From contig VBHI01000315.1 in assembly GCA_005881495.1 (NCBI GenBank), positions 1 through 30,548 of the forward strand: DNA of 30,548 nucleotides, read 5' to 3'. The notes beneath the pieces are model-generated. The model saw only the letters and a list, made by a program, of their open reading frames with translations. It was not told the origin of the DNA and searched no databases. The stretch is from Chloroflexota bacterium. GTDB lineage: Bacteria; Chloroflexota; Ktedonobacteria; Ktedonobacterales; Ktedonobacteraceae. Made by a program: the position numbers and the translations under genes. Of the stretch, positions 15,545 to 23,937 are shown one piece after another (position 1 is the first letter of the stretch; each line of letters starts with the position of its first letter).

Positions 15545-16264
15545 CTACTCCTGTTCCTCAAGTGAGAACTTGTAACCCACTCCCCAGACGGTTTTGATGT
15601 AATGAGGAGCATCCTTGACCGCCTCGATTTTCTTGCGCAGCGTTCCTATATGCACATCGACAGTGCGCCCATCGCCCACATAGGTATACCCCCAGACCTG
15701 GTTGAGCAGCCCTTCACGCGTGAAAACACGCTCTGGAGCGGAAGTAAGCATCGCCAGTAAATCGAACTCTTTGGCTGTCAATGTCACTCTCTGCCCATTG
15801 ACCTCGACGCGCCGCTCGGGAAGATAAATTGTGAGCTTTTCAAAGCGCCGTACCTCGTCATTTTTGGCTTCCTTGCTCTCGTTCGCCTGGGCACTGGTTT
15901 GTTCTCCGCTGCTGCGACGCAGGATCGCTTTGACACGGCTCACCACCTCTCGCGGGCTGAAGGGTTTTACCAGGTAATCATCTGCCCCCAGTTCCAGGCC
16001 GGCGATACGATCATCTTCGCCAGAGCGCGCTGTGAGCATAAGTATGGGGGTAGAAGCCCAGGCGCGGATGCGGCGACAAACTTCCATACCGTCAAGAGCG
16101 GGCAGCATCAGGTCAAGGATCACCAGGTCGGGATGTTCGCGCGCGTGCAGTTCCAGTCCAGACACACCGTCGCTGGCAGAGATCACCGTGAAGTTTGCCT
16201 GCTCCAGGTAGAGCCGGATCAATTGTACGATATTCGCTTCGTCCTCAATAATCAGTATTTTCAT
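15545..16264 (-). CDS. OmpR/PhoB-family response regulator
   Basis: This 239-residue protein has a receiver domain with the acidic pocket IIEDE (residues 5-9), phospho-acceptor Asp51 (LVILDLMLP), Thr78 and Lys100 (YLVKPF). The C-terminal winged-helix domain has LTAKEFDLL and GRTVDVHIGTLRKKIE, as in PhoB-type regulators. A Ser/Asn/Lys-rich linker joins them. It is the first gene of the two-gene operon with the histidine kinase. The ribosome site is weak (AAAGTGA). The AT-rich upstream region has candidate -10 sequence and repeated TAAAC elements that could be autoregulatory sites, but spacing is not the usual 11 bp. Confidence 0.96.
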   Translation of the reverse strand: MKILIIEDEANIVQLIRLYLEQANFTVISASDGVSGLELHAREHPDLVILDLMLPALDGMEVCRRIRAWASTPILMLTARSGEDDRIAGLELGADDYLVKPFSPREVVSRVKAILRRSSGEQTSAQANESKEAKNDEVRRFEKLTIYLPERRVEVNGQRVTLTAKEFDLLAMLTSAPERVFTREGLLNQVWGYTYVGDGRTVDVHIGTLRKKIEAVKDAPHYIKTVWGVGYKFSLEEQE

Positions 16265-16680
16265 CAGTGTTCACTTTGCAAAAAACGGTGTAGCGGCGGG
16301 AGGACCTGTGACTAATCCTTTCCACCGCACAATTATAATCTACAACTCAAAAATAAAATAGCTATGCGAAAAGTTTAAAATTTTTGTAAGGTTTAGCTTA
16401 ACCATTCCAGTGGGGGCAAAGTTCCCTGCCCTCTAGTATGCCCCATTTGTCGCTGCATATCAAGTGGACTTCCAACCTTTGACACATATGAAAAGTATGC
16501 ATTACGATATAACAGCTTATCTGGACAACCACTATCATCCGGCGGGGTGGAATTGGAGAGCACACAAGCAATTCATCGATCGCACTTAGAACATAGCGAA
16601 AAGCCGGGAGATCAACTATTCTAGCGATGAGAAGTTTGGAATGACTTCATGAATAACACCGTAAGGAGCGTACACACGCA
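16265..16680. other. Divergent regulatory region between two-component and sensor-like genes
   Basis: There is no gene in this 416-bp stretch. A minus-strand TATAAT (16337-16332) is a possible promoter for the response regulator, about 60 nt before its start. A plus-strand TTGACA (16479-16484), an 18-nt spacer and TACGAT (16503-16508) form a possible promoter for the gene at 16681. The segment 16345-16410 is very AT-rich. Confidence 0.4.
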
Positions 16681-17235
16681 TTGAAAAACATTGTAAAATA
16701 CTGGCTTCTCATGGCCGTCATCGTTACTGGATTATCTGGACTTACCTATACAGCAATCCAACAGGTTCTCAGGCAATCTGCTGATGATCCACAAATCCAA
16801 ATGGCTGAAGATACCGCGGCAAAGCTTGCTGATGGTCAGCAGCTTCAAAATGTCGTGCCACCAGAGAAGGTTGATATTGCCACAAGTTTAGCGCCATACA
16901 TCATCGTATTTGATGCAAGCGGCAAACCCATCGCCTCATCGGCTCTTTTAGATGGTCAAGCCCCAACAATTCCCTCTGGAGTGTTTGACTATGTGAGACA
17001 ACATGGCGAGGATAGAATTACCTGGTCACCGCAATCCGGCGTGCGCAGCGCAATCGTGGTGACCCAATTTCATGGGCCAAACCCAGGTTTTGTTCTTGCT
17101 GGCAGATCCCTACGGGAAGTTGAAATTCGCGAAGATAATATCTTGAAAATTATATTTGCCGGCTGGATTGCCATACTCGTCGTTACCTTCCTTGCAACAG
17201 CGCTCATCTTCCGATTGCTACGGAATGATAGCTGA
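16681..17235 (+). CDS. Small two-helix membrane protein with extracytoplasmic sensor-like domain
   Basis: The protein has 184 residues. Helix 1 is at about 7-27, helix 2 at about 155-178, and between them lies a 125-residue outer domain (SADDPQIQMAEDTAAKLADG, YIIVFDASGKPIASSALLDG, GFVLAGRSLREVEIRE) that resembles single-Cache/PAS-like sensor domains. There is no signalling output: it ends with LLRNDS. Proteins of this plan occur in many bacteria without assigned function. The start is TTG at 16681 with AAGGAG about 12 nt upstream; no in-frame ATG is available nearby. It is divergent from the two-component operon, so a link to that system is possible but unproven. Confidence 0.75.
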   Translation: MKNIVKYWLLMAVIVTGLSGLTYTAIQQVLRQSADDPQIQMAEDTAAKLADGQQLQNVVPPEKVDIATSLAPYIIVFDASGKPIASSALLDGQAPTIPSGVFDYVRQHGEDRITWSPQSGVRSAIVVTQFHGPNPGFVLAGRSLREVEIREDNILKIIFAGWIAILVVTFLATALIFRLLRNDS

Positions 17236-17522
17236 CGTCTCTCCGAGTATTTCAGCCGCTGGCCCGTCCTGGCGGCTTGCCTTAATTCGACTGTGGACAC
17301 ACATTGAACCCATAAATCGTAACAATTTTGCCATACTTCTCGTACATGATTTAGCTATACTGATTGTCAATTAGAGACGGAGCAGCATTGTCCTGTCCCT
17401 CCTTACTTCTGTGACTGGTCTCGATAGCAAGGCATCCTCATGCCCGGATTTCCGGATTTAAGGACGTCTCAGTCCAACTCAAGAGTTTAATCATCTACAA
17501 GAACTAAAGGGAAACTTTGCGT
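17236..17522. other. Intergenic stretch before the His-rich membrane module
   Basis: No gene is seen. It contains a GC-rich hairpin (AGCCGC/GCGGCT, about 17251-17275) after the preceding gene without a T-run, and a TATACT at 17356-17361 that is a weak promoter candidate. Confidence 0.3.
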
Positions 17523-18704
17523 ATGGCCAAGACATTTGATGAAATAGCTGGATTCACTGGCTCAACAACGCTGGCACGTTCACTTCGAGCCGTCTCGACG
17601 TTGCGCCTGGTCCTGGGACTGACGGCCCTGCTTGGTGCCATCATTTTTCTGGAAGGCACCAGTTGGGATATTCAATGGCACTCTTATATCGGACGCGATC
17701 GCACGCTCATCCCACCTCATCTCATGATGTTGAGCGGAGTCGCCCTCAGTGGCATCTCCGGCTTGCTCAGCGTGCTCATCGAGAGTTGGTGGGCACGGCG
17801 CAACACGCTCATCGCGCAGTACAGCGTCGGGTTTGCGGGGATCTTCTCTGGTCCACTCGGTGCGTATGTTGTAGGCTTCACGGCACTCACGGCCGCCGTC
17901 GCCTTTCCCCTGGATGCCTACTGGCATGCCCTGTATGGCATTGATGTCGCCATCTGGGCCCCCTTCCACATCATGTTTATCGCCAGCATGGGACTCGTTG
18001 CGCTTGGGGCCGCCTATATGCTGAGCTCAGCCGCGCACCTGGCTGCCAGACTTGGCACGGCCGGTATCAGGACCAGGCGCGCGGCCTCTTTGGGAGTGGT
18101 CCTGGCCTTGGCCACGGTCCTAAGCCTCTTCACGCTGCTGCTCTTTGATGCCCTTGAGGACAAGAATTTTATCAACTTGGGGTTCATGAGTCTGAGCGTC
18201 TTCCCGCTGCTCTCAGGCCTGCTGGTCGCTTTCACCCTCGTCGCAGCCGCTTATGCCATCCCCTGGCGCTGGGCAGCAACGGCCGTGAGTGTCTGCTACC
18301 TCGTGCTGGCAGGGATCATGGCCCTCTTTGTGCAACCGGCCACCGACTGGTTGCTCACCGTGGAACACTTGAATTACCGGGAGGCTCCTGCCTTTACCTC
18401 GGTCGTAGCGCTTCAATGGTTCCTCACTCCTCTCGTTGTGGCCATACTGATCGATGTATTCATGCACCGGGCACGGCGCAAGCAGTGGTCCCGGAGCAAG
18501 CTGACACTCTTCCTGGTTTTCACCGCCGAGCTTGGCGGGGCTCTGCCGGTCGTGTTCATCTATCCCCTCTTACCCGTAGCGCTGGCAGTGCAATTGGGGA
18601 TAGCTGGCTCCCTGGCCTCACTCCTATTGGGGTTGGCAGGGACCTACCTTGGCACCATATTCGGTCGGAACGTAGGCGAGTCGCTCGACTCCCTGGAAAG
18701 GTAA
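17523..18704 (+). CDS. Multi-pass membrane protein with conserved histidines
   Basis: The protein has 393 residues and about ten transmembrane helices. I do not recognise a named family. Notable motifs sit near helix ends: WDIQWHSYIGRD followed by PPHLMMLSG, then DAYWHALYG, and WAPFHIMFIASMG. Four His residues in such WH/PPH/FH contexts suggest bound metal or haem, though this is inference. The next gene, 7 nt downstream, encodes a FixH/YtkA-like anchored protein, a type often associated with copper handling or cytochrome oxidase assembly, so the pair may be one membrane complex. ATG 17523 is chosen; an alternative TTG at 17517 lies closer to the GGG ribosome site. Confidence 0.75.
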   Translation: MAKTFDEIAGFTGSTTLARSLRAVSTLRLVLGLTALLGAIIFLEGTSWDIQWHSYIGRDRTLIPPHLMMLSGVALSGISGLLSVLIESWWARRNTLIAQYSVGFAGIFSGPLGAYVVGFTALTAAVAFPLDAYWHALYGIDVAIWAPFHIMFIASMGLVALGAAYMLSSAAHLAARLGTAGIRTRRAASLGVVLALATVLSLFTLLLFDALEDKNFINLGFMSLSVFPLLSGLLVAFTLVAAAYAIPWRWAATAVSVCYLVLAGIMALFVQPATDWLLTVEHLNYREAPAFTSVVALQWFLTPLVVAILIDVFMHRARRKQWSRSKLTLFLVFTAELGGALPVVFIYPLLPVALAVQLGIAGSLASLLLGLAGTYLGTIFGRNVGESLDSLER

Positions 18705-18711
18705 AAAAAAG

Positions 18712-19257
18712 ATGGCGAAGCCATTCCAATTTCTGCTGCTCGCTGTTGGAGTGCTTGCGCTGCTGGCGGTCGGAGGAGAGATCATCTACTCGATCGCCGC
18801 CACCACCCACGGCAGCACACCGGCGCGTGTCGTGCAGGTGCAAGCTGGCCCCTATCCGCTCACGGTCAGCCTCTACACGTCCCCTGCCCACGCCAGCTAC
18901 GCGCTGCCCTTTGCGATTGCCCCGCAGCAGTCAACAAGTGGCACCCTGACCTATGAGGTCTCCTCGATCCCCGATCCATCAGATGTGCCTGCGACCCCCG
19001 TGCGAGCCAGTCTCAGTCCAGATCCCAACGTGCGCAATGGCGTACAGGGAGCCGCGGAGATCACGGTACAGGGCAAGTGGGCCCTGGATATCGTCGTCAC
19101 AGGGAGCGCTGGTCGGGGAGAGGCATCCGTCCCTCTCACAGCCACCGCACCGCCTGCGATTCCCACCTGGCTGGGTTGGGCCATTGGATTTATCCCGCTC
19201 TATGGATTACTCGTCTTCTTGCTATTGCAACGAGGTCGCAAAGCAAGACAGGAATAG
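18712..19257 (+). CDS. FixH/YtkA-like membrane-anchored protein
   Basis: The 181-residue protein has an N-terminal signal anchor (about 6-28), an outer beta-sandwich-like domain, and a C-terminal helix (about 152-174) followed by basic RGRKARQE. The motif VQAGPYPLTVSLYTSPAHASYALPF and the later GKWALDIVVTG segment match the pattern of FixH and YtkA-like domains, which occur in copper-related and oxidase-assembly proteins. No Cys or Met-rich copper site is obvious. It follows the His-rich multi-pass gene by 7 nt, its ribosome site (GGAAAGG) lying in the end of that gene, and is followed by a strong hairpin, so the two genes form one operon. Confidence 0.7.
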   Translation: MAKPFQFLLLAVGVLALLAVGGEIIYSIAATTHGSTPARVVQVQAGPYPLTVSLYTSPAHASYALPFAIAPQQSTSGTLTYEVSSIPDPSDVPATPVRASLSPDPNVRNGVQGAAEITVQGKWALDIVVTGSAGRGEASVPLTATAPPAIPTWLGWAIGFIPLYGLLVFLLLQRGRKARQE

Positions 19258-19317
19258 ACAGCGGCAACCAGGTGATAGCACCCGTCACAGTTCTCAAAAC
19301 AAGACGCAAGTAGTACA

Positions 19318-19360
19318 ACAGGAGGCACTCCAAATGCGGGGTGTCTCCTGTTCGTGTTTT
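19318..19360. terminator. Strong hairpin terminator, probably bidirectional
   Basis: ACAGGAGGCACTCC (19318-19331) pairs with GGGGTGTCTCCTGT (19338-19351) over 14 bp, including two G-U pairs, with a 6-nt loop and a short T-rich stretch after it. It lies between the converging membrane operon and Nudix gene. Confidence 0.65.
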
Positions 19361-19413
19361 GCCATGGCTTACCTGTAACATCGTCTAAACCCGCCTGCCA
19401 GGTACCGAGCGCA

Positions 19414-19986
19414 CTACACCTTAACCGTGATATACCCCAGCCGTTCCAGCGCCATATACGCAGCAGCAATTTGCCCTTGCACAGCAAAACTCCCATCGTG
19501 TATCAATTGCAGCAGTTCTTTGGGCGTAACAAACAGATTCTCGATAACCTCCACGGGGTCAACCTTCTGCTCTCCCGTTTTACACACATTGCGCGCCAGG
19601 TACCACCAGATAAGAGTGCGCGCTCCCGTCGGATTAGCGTACATGTGCGCCAATAGCTCAATCTGCCCGTCTTCAACGCTGTACCCCGTCTCCTCCATCA
19701 ACTCTCGCTGTGCAGTCAGCAGGGGATCATCCTCGTGATCATCGATGCCGCCGGCAGGAAACTCCAGCACCTCGCGCCCTATGCCATGTTTATACTGCCT
19801 GTTAATGAGGAAATGGCCGTCTTCAGTTACCGGGACAATACCCACCCAGCCGCGATTCTCGATAATGTAATAGTCCGGAATAATGGGGCCGTTGGGTACA
19901 GCTACCTGCTCGCAGCGTATTTTCAAGTGGGGATTATCGAGTATTTGTTGGTGCGAGAGCACCGTCCAGGGCTGGTGTATCGTCAT
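19414..19986 (-). CDS. Nudix hydrolase, ADP-ribose pyrophosphatase type
   Basis: The protein has 190 residues. The Nudix box is at about 79-102 (EFPAGG, then RELMEETGY), with one residue more between its Glu and Arg than the strict consensus. The flanking sequence (GWVGIVPVTEDGHFLINRQYKHGIG before the box, NPTGARTLIWWYLARN after it) fits ADP-sugar pyrophosphatases, which split ADP-ribose into AMP and ribose phosphate. ATG 19986 is chosen because AAGGA lies 6 nt upstream and family homology begins there; the frame stays open upstream to 20136 but that stretch encodes a hairpin repeat. It is probably the last gene of a minus-strand set with the crotonase and CoA ligase. Confidence 0.9.
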   Translation of the reverse strand: MTIHQPWTVLSHQQILDNPHLKIRCEQVAVPNGPIIPDYYIIENRGWVGIVPVTEDGHFLINRQYKHGIGREVLEFPAGGIDDHEDDPLLTAQRELMEETGYSVEDGQIELLAHMYANPTGARTLIWWYLARNVCKTGEQKVDPVEVIENLFVTPKELLQLIHDGSFAVQGQIAAAYMALERLGYITVKV

Positions 19987-20091
19987 GCTTGTTCCTTGTG
20001 AGATTTTGTTGGTGAATGACAGATAGAGTGAAATGTCCGGGTGAAGGGAAAGAAACGTTCCTTTGCCACCGTACACTCCCCGGCATGCGAA

Positions 20092-20115
20092 GTAGGGGCG
20101 ACCCTTGGGTCGCCC
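20092..20115. repeat. GTAGGGGC-type hairpin repeat, copy 1
   Basis: GTA is followed by GG and then the near-perfect 20-bp palindrome GGGCGACCCTTGGGTCGCCC (20096-20115), a 9-bp stem with a 2-nt loop. It shares its GTAGGGGC head with three other intergenic copies in this window. Confidence 0.7.
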
Positions 20116-20142
20116 GGTGACGAGGCCGTTTCGCACTTTCCT

Positions 20143-20841
20143 CTACGAATTTTTCCACTGCGGCTTACGTTTTTCAAGAAAAGCTTGTAAACCCTCGGCG
20201 GCGTCATTCGTGCTCATTACCTTTGATAGATAGAACTCGTCGACCTGCTTGAGCGCTTCCAAACGTGCCGCCTGTTCCCCTGCACCTCCCGCTGTGGCAT
20301 GCGCGCCTATGCGTGTGCTTGCCTTTGTGAGACGCAGCGCCACTGCGCTTTTTTCGCGCAGCATATCCAGGATGCGTGTCATCTCGGCATCGATCGCGTT
20401 GGTAGGGACGGACCATGTAACATACCCCAGCTGTAGAGCCTGTGCGCCCGTCAGGGTATCATTATTCTCATCGCCCATTAAGCCTACCGGCAGCACAGCG
20501 TTATGAGCTGCCAGCGTGAGGTCGGCGACCTGCATCAGCGCGCTGGCCTCGGCGGATATTGAGCCGCGCACAACCGCTAACACAGGTGACTCTATCGCTC
20601 GTACTGCCGCAGTGGCCTGCTGGATGACGTTTGGGGAAATAGCTACCTGATCGGGGTTCGACTCGTAGACTGATTTGAAATCCAGTACGACCGCCTTGAT
20701 ACCGCTGCTGTTCTCCGTGTGGAGAGCGCTACAGGCGCTGTACAACTCATTCAGCATCAGTTCGCTCGGCCTGAGCATCAGTACAATACGGATCGTCTGC
20801 GCTTGCGCGACGACCCGTAAGACCCGGTAGGCTTGCTGCAT
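20143..20841 (-). CDS. Degenerate enoyl-CoA hydratase/isomerase-like protein
   Basis: The protein has 232 residues, short for a crotonase (about 255-265). The C-terminus is typical (STNDAAEGLQAFLEKRKPQWK), as is the central PVLAVVRG, AEASALMQVADLTLAA and LTGAQALQLGYV order. The usual Gly-Gly oxyanion-hole segment after AVVRG is replaced by SISAEASA, and the segment that normally carries GGTQRLPR and a catalytic Glu is missing, so hydratase activity is doubtful. It may be a non-catalytic or altered-specificity member. GAGGA precedes the ATG by 8 nt. It follows the benzoate-CoA-ligase-like gene by 62 nt on the same strand, suggesting a shared acyl-CoA pathway. Confidence 0.78.
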   Translation of the reverse strand: MQQAYRVLRVVAQAQTIRIVLMLRPSELMLNELYSACSALHTENSSGIKAVVLDFKSVYESNPDQVAISPNVIQQATAAVRAIESPVLAVVRGSISAEASALMQVADLTLAAHNAVLPVGLMGDENNDTLTGAQALQLGYVTWSVPTNAIDAEMTRILDMLREKSAVALRLTKASTRIGAHATAGGAGEQAARLEALKQVDEFYLSKVMSTNDAAEGLQAFLEKRKPQWKNS

Positions 20842-20903
20842 GACTACGTCCTCTATCCTCGTTGGATTCCTTTATACTGCCGTCGTTAGGTGTAAGCACC
20901 CTC

Positions 20904-22535
20904 CTACACCATCATCGATGGGTCCAGCGGCTCAGTGCGACCGAGGCCTCTCAGAACAAAACGTTGTATTTTCCCGGTAGCTGTCTTGGGAAGCTCGTGC
21001 GAAAATACAATCCAGCGTGGATACTTGAATTGTGCAAGCCGTCCTTTGACAAAGACTTTGAGTTCCTCCGCCAGCGCATCCGATGGCTCATAACCAACCT
21101 TGAGTACAACGTATGCCTTGGGTTTGACCAGTTCGTCGGAGTCGAAATCACCCACCACCGCGGTCTCCAGTACAGCCGGGTGAGCAATCAACGCGTTCTC
21201 GACCTCCACAGGAGAGACCCATTGACCTCCGACTTTCAGCATGTCATCTGAGCGGCCACAGTACCAGAAGTAGCCATCTTCGTCCTGGTAATACTTATCC
21301 CCCGTCTGTATCCAATGACCATTGATGACGTCTTTGGTCTTTTCATGCTTATTCCAGTAGTACGCCGTGATGCTATCTCCCTTGATGAGGAGGTTCCCGA
21401 TATCCCCCTGTGGCACTGCATGACCTTTTTCATCGGCAATCAGCGCTTCATAACCTGGCACGACCTTACCAGTGCTGCCTGGTCTTATTTCTCCAGCGCG
21501 GCTGCTGATGAAGATGTGCAAGATCTCTGTGCTGCCAATCCCGTCCAGTACCTCAACATGAAAGGTATCCTCGAAGCGCCGCAGGATATCAGCGGGCAGC
21601 GCTTCACCCGCGGAGACGCAGACGCGCACAGAGGAAAAATCGAAGCGTTTCCCGGCGTCGGGCAGCGCTAACATCCCAGCATAGAGCGTGGGTACCCCGT
21701 AGAAAATCGTCGGGCGGTGCTGCTCGACTACTTTGAACATATCTTCCGGCAGTGGTCGCCCAGGATAATGCACAGCGCTGGCGCCCACTCCAAAGGGGAA
21801 ATACAGGTTGTTGCCCAGGCCATACGCAAAGAAGAGCTTGGCGGCAGAGAACGTGATGTCTTTTTCGGTGATGCCCAGCACTGCTTTGGCATAATACTCC
21901 GTGCAGTAGGTCATATCGTGCTGTAAATGAACACAGCCCTTGGGGAAGCCGGTACTGCCAGAGCTGTACAACCAGAAGGCGCTGTCGTCTTTACCTGTCT
22001 CCACCGTTTCCAGGCTGCTCGAAGCATGATTGACCCACTCATCAAAGTCATGCAGCGCTATTTTCGTGGCGCTCAAAGAAGAACTCTCAGGGGGAGTTCC
22101 GACGACAATGATATGCCGCAGATACTTAAACTCTGCGAAAACTGGCGCTACTTGCTCCCATAGCGCAGCATGGATCAGCAGGACGTGCGCGCGACTATCA
22201 TTGAGCATATAGACATAGTCATTGGGGCGCAACAAGGTATTCATCGGCACGGCGACGGCCCCTATTTTGATAGCGCCGAAGAAAGCCGCGGCAAACTGGG
22301 GAGAATCGAGCAGCAGGAGTGCGACGCGCTGTTCCATGTCAATACCCAGGTCGAGCAGCCCGTTCCCGGTACGGTTACTCAATTCCGCGACCTGCGCATA
22401 TGTATAAGCCTTTCCCTCGTAAAAAATCGCAGTTTTTGCGCTTCGTCCCTCCGTTAGGTTGCGATCCAAAAAAGCGGTCGCGGCGTTAAACTGATCCGGT
22501 ATGGTAATAGCAGGTAAAATAGGTAGAGTAGCCAT
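20904..22535 (-). CDS. Benzoate-CoA-ligase-family AMP-forming acyl-CoA synthetase
   Basis: This 543-residue ANL-superfamily enzyme activates a carboxylic acid with ATP and joins it to CoA. Visible motifs are A3 YSSGSTGFPKG (about 190-200), the acyl-pocket region SAAKLFFAYGLGNNLYFPFGVG, FYGVPTLYAGML, GIGSTEILHIF (A5), TGDKY (A7), YCGRSDDMLKVGGQWVSPVEVE (A8) and PKTATGKIQR with the catalytic Lys about 522 (A10). The overall pattern is that of benzoate-CoA ligases, but substrate needs testing. ATG 22535 with AGAGGTG upstream is preferred to a start at 22568. Its own promoter lies at 22605-22613. Confidence 0.9.
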   Translation of the reverse strand: MATLPILPAITIPDQFNAATAFLDRNLTEGRSAKTAIFYEGKAYTYAQVAELSNRTGNGLLDLGIDMEQRVALLLLDSPQFAAAFFGAIKIGAVAVPMNTLLRPNDYVYMLNDSRAHVLLIHAALWEQVAPVFAEFKYLRHIIVVGTPPESSSLSATKIALHDFDEWVNHASSSLETVETGKDDSAFWLYSSGSTGFPKGCVHLQHDMTYCTEYYAKAVLGITEKDITFSAAKLFFAYGLGNNLYFPFGVGASAVHYPGRPLPEDMFKVVEQHRPTIFYGVPTLYAGMLALPDAGKRFDFSSVRVCVSAGEALPADILRRFEDTFHVEVLDGIGSTEILHIFISSRAGEIRPGSTGKVVPGYEALIADEKGHAVPQGDIGNLLIKGDSITAYYWNKHEKTKDVINGHWIQTGDKYYQDEDGYFWYCGRSDDMLKVGGQWVSPVEVENALIAHPAVLETAVVGDFDSDELVKPKAYVVLKVGYEPSDALAEELKVFVKGRLAQFKYPRWIVFSHELPKTATGKIQRFVLRGLGRTEPLDPSMMV

Positions 22536-22604
22536 GGACACACCTCTTTCTGTAGTCCTGAAATACACTACATAGAGCGCTTGACGAGTGTATATGTTAC
22601 CCCA

Positions 22605-22613
22605 AGTATAGCA
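22605..22613 (-). promoter_or_regulatory. Extended -10 promoter of the CoA ligase operon
   Basis: Minus-strand TGC-TATACT, identical to the elements before hxlR and the kinase. The leader is about 60 nt. There is no clear -35 box. Confidence 0.5.
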
Positions 22614-22692
22614 GATAATACCATACTTGTTCTATCCTTGTGAGGCTGCGGATGTAACAAATAGTTGTATGCAAACGTGGGTAATCCATACA

Positions 22693-22735
22693 GTAGGGGC
22701 CGATTTATCGTGCCCATCGCCGATTTATCGGCCCC
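22693..22735. repeat. GTAGGGGC-type repeat, copy 2 (43 bp)
   Basis: The structure is GTAGGG, GCCGATTTATCG, TGCCCATC, GCCGATTTATCG, GCCCC. It has two direct copies of a 12-mer, while the outer ends GGGGCCGAT/ATCGGCCCC are an inverted repeat. It is identical to the copy at 27283 except for one base (T versus C at position 22711). Confidence 0.85.
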
Positions 22736-22807
22736 ATCCTAGCCGCCACCTATCTGTGCGGCATCCGCTCTATTCAATCCTCAAATATCTTTTCTCTTCG
22801 ACGTTTC

Positions 22808-23554
22808 TTATTCCAACCCCAGGTAAATCAAAAACTCCCGATTGCCATCGCGCCCGTAAATAGGCGAATCGGTCAGCCCTTTCACCTGGAACGGGGTATA
22901 CTCCCGTATCCATGCTTGTAGCTCGTCCAGCACCCGGGTATGCACGGCTGGATCGTTGATCACGCCCGCTCCCCGATCCACCTCAGCTTTCCCGGCCTCA
23001 AATTGCGGTTTGACCAATGCCACAACCCACGCTGTAGGTGTAATCAGCGGCACAATAGCAGGTAATACCAACCGCAGAGAGATAAACGAAACATCAATGG
23101 CAACGCACTCAATCGGTTCGGGCAGCGACTTCAGGTGGCGGATATTAGTATGCTCCATCACCACCACGCGCGGATCATTGCGCAGTGTCCACGCCAGTTG
23201 CCCATGTCCAACATCTACGGCGTAGACGCGCCGCGCCCCCCATTCCAGCAAACAATGCGTAAAACCTCCTGTCGAAGCGCCCACATCAAGCGCAACCAGC
23301 CCTTCGGGTCTAAGTTGGAAGGCATCCAGGGCTTTCTCCAGCTTCAGTCCACCGCGACTGACATACTTCAATTCTTCTGGAGACTCCGCCAGCCGGCATT
23401 CAGCATCGAGCGGCACCAGCATCCCCGGCTTATCCATCAGCCGGTCACCAACATACACCTGTCCGGCCATAATCAGCGCCCGCGCCCGTTCGCGGCTCGG
23501 CGCCAGCCCGCGCCTCACCACCGCCACATCCAATCGCTCCTTATTTGCCACCAT
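22808..23554 (-). CDS. tlyA: TlyA-family rRNA 2'-O-methyltransferase
   Basis: The 248-residue protein has an N-terminal S4 RNA-binding domain (RLDVAVVRRGLAPSRERARALIMAGQVYV) followed by an FtsJ-type methyltransferase: DVGASTGGFTHCLLEWGA (SAM site, about 90-107), YAVDVGHGQLAW, IDVSFISLRLVLPA and ALVKPQFEAGK with its catalytic Lys. TlyA proteins 2'-O-methylate cytidines of 16S and/or 23S rRNA and affect capreomycin sensitivity; the name hemolysin is historical. ATG 23554 is preferred because homologues begin a few residues before RLDV and GGGGAA precedes it; the frame also allows a start at 23599. It lies upstream of the CoA ligase on the same strand but that gene has its own promoter. Confidence 0.93.
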   Translation of the reverse strand: MVANKERLDVAVVRRGLAPSRERARALIMAGQVYVGDRLMDKPGMLVPLDAECRLAESPEELKYVSRGGLKLEKALDAFQLRPEGLVALDVGASTGGFTHCLLEWGARRVYAVDVGHGQLAWTLRNDPRVVVMEHTNIRHLKSLPEPIECVAIDVSFISLRLVLPAIVPLITPTAWVVALVKPQFEAGKAEVDRGAGVINDPAVHTRVLDELQAWIREYTPFQVKGLTDSPIYGRDGNREFLIYLGLE

Positions 23555-23573
23555 ATATTCCCCGCTTTTCTTC

Positions 23574-23710
23574 CACTCCTCGCCCCCGTCCTGTTCCATC
23601 CAGGTAACAACACTCCTCGTCTCCGTAGGGGCGGGAGAGGCGTGGAAGGGTGGTGGGACGCTTGCGTCGCCCCCGTCCAGCCCCAGACTACAACACTCCT
23701 CGCCCCCGTC
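23574..23710. repeat. Repeat cluster upstream of tlyA, with GTAGGGGC copy 3
   Basis: CACTCCTCGCCCCCGTC occurs at 23574-23590 and 23694-23710, with a diverged copy at 23611-23627 and a related GTCGCCCCCGTCC inside. GTAGGGGC is at 23625-23632, and a GACGC-TT-GCGTC stem follows at about 23656-23669. Confidence 0.65.
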
Positions 23711-23846
23711 TCCCTAATGTAGCCAGATCATACTCCATTCAGATAAATGGAACAAGGGCATTCATGGCAAAGGGTCCAGGGTCTATTCATCTTTATAACC
23801 CTCCTTCAATAGAAATCGACGCATAAAAAAACGATTATTGCGGATG

Positions 23847-23888
23847 TGCTACAATTGACATCAAGTGCGTCTTAATAATACGCGTATT
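23847..23888 (+). promoter_or_regulatory. Promoter and palindrome before the alpha/beta hydrolase
   Basis: TGC-TACAAT (23847-23855) is an extended -10. The perfect 12-bp palindrome AATACGCGTATT (23877-23888) lies about 15-25 nt after the expected start point, a position suited to a repressor. Confidence 0.4.
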
Positions 23889-23937
23889 TGATTTACTTGT
23901 AGCATTTTAGCAGTCCAGTACAGGGAGGGACCCATCA

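Noticed and set aside
16345..16410. PhoB-type direct repeats upstream of the response regulator
   Set aside because: TAAAC repeats are visible but spaced about 18 bp, not the 11 bp expected for this family, and the region is simply AT-rich.
19987..20136. N-terminal 50-residue extension of the Nudix protein
   Set aside because: The extension is encoded by a hairpin repeat and its flank, and a good ribosome site sits before the ATG at 19986 where homology begins.
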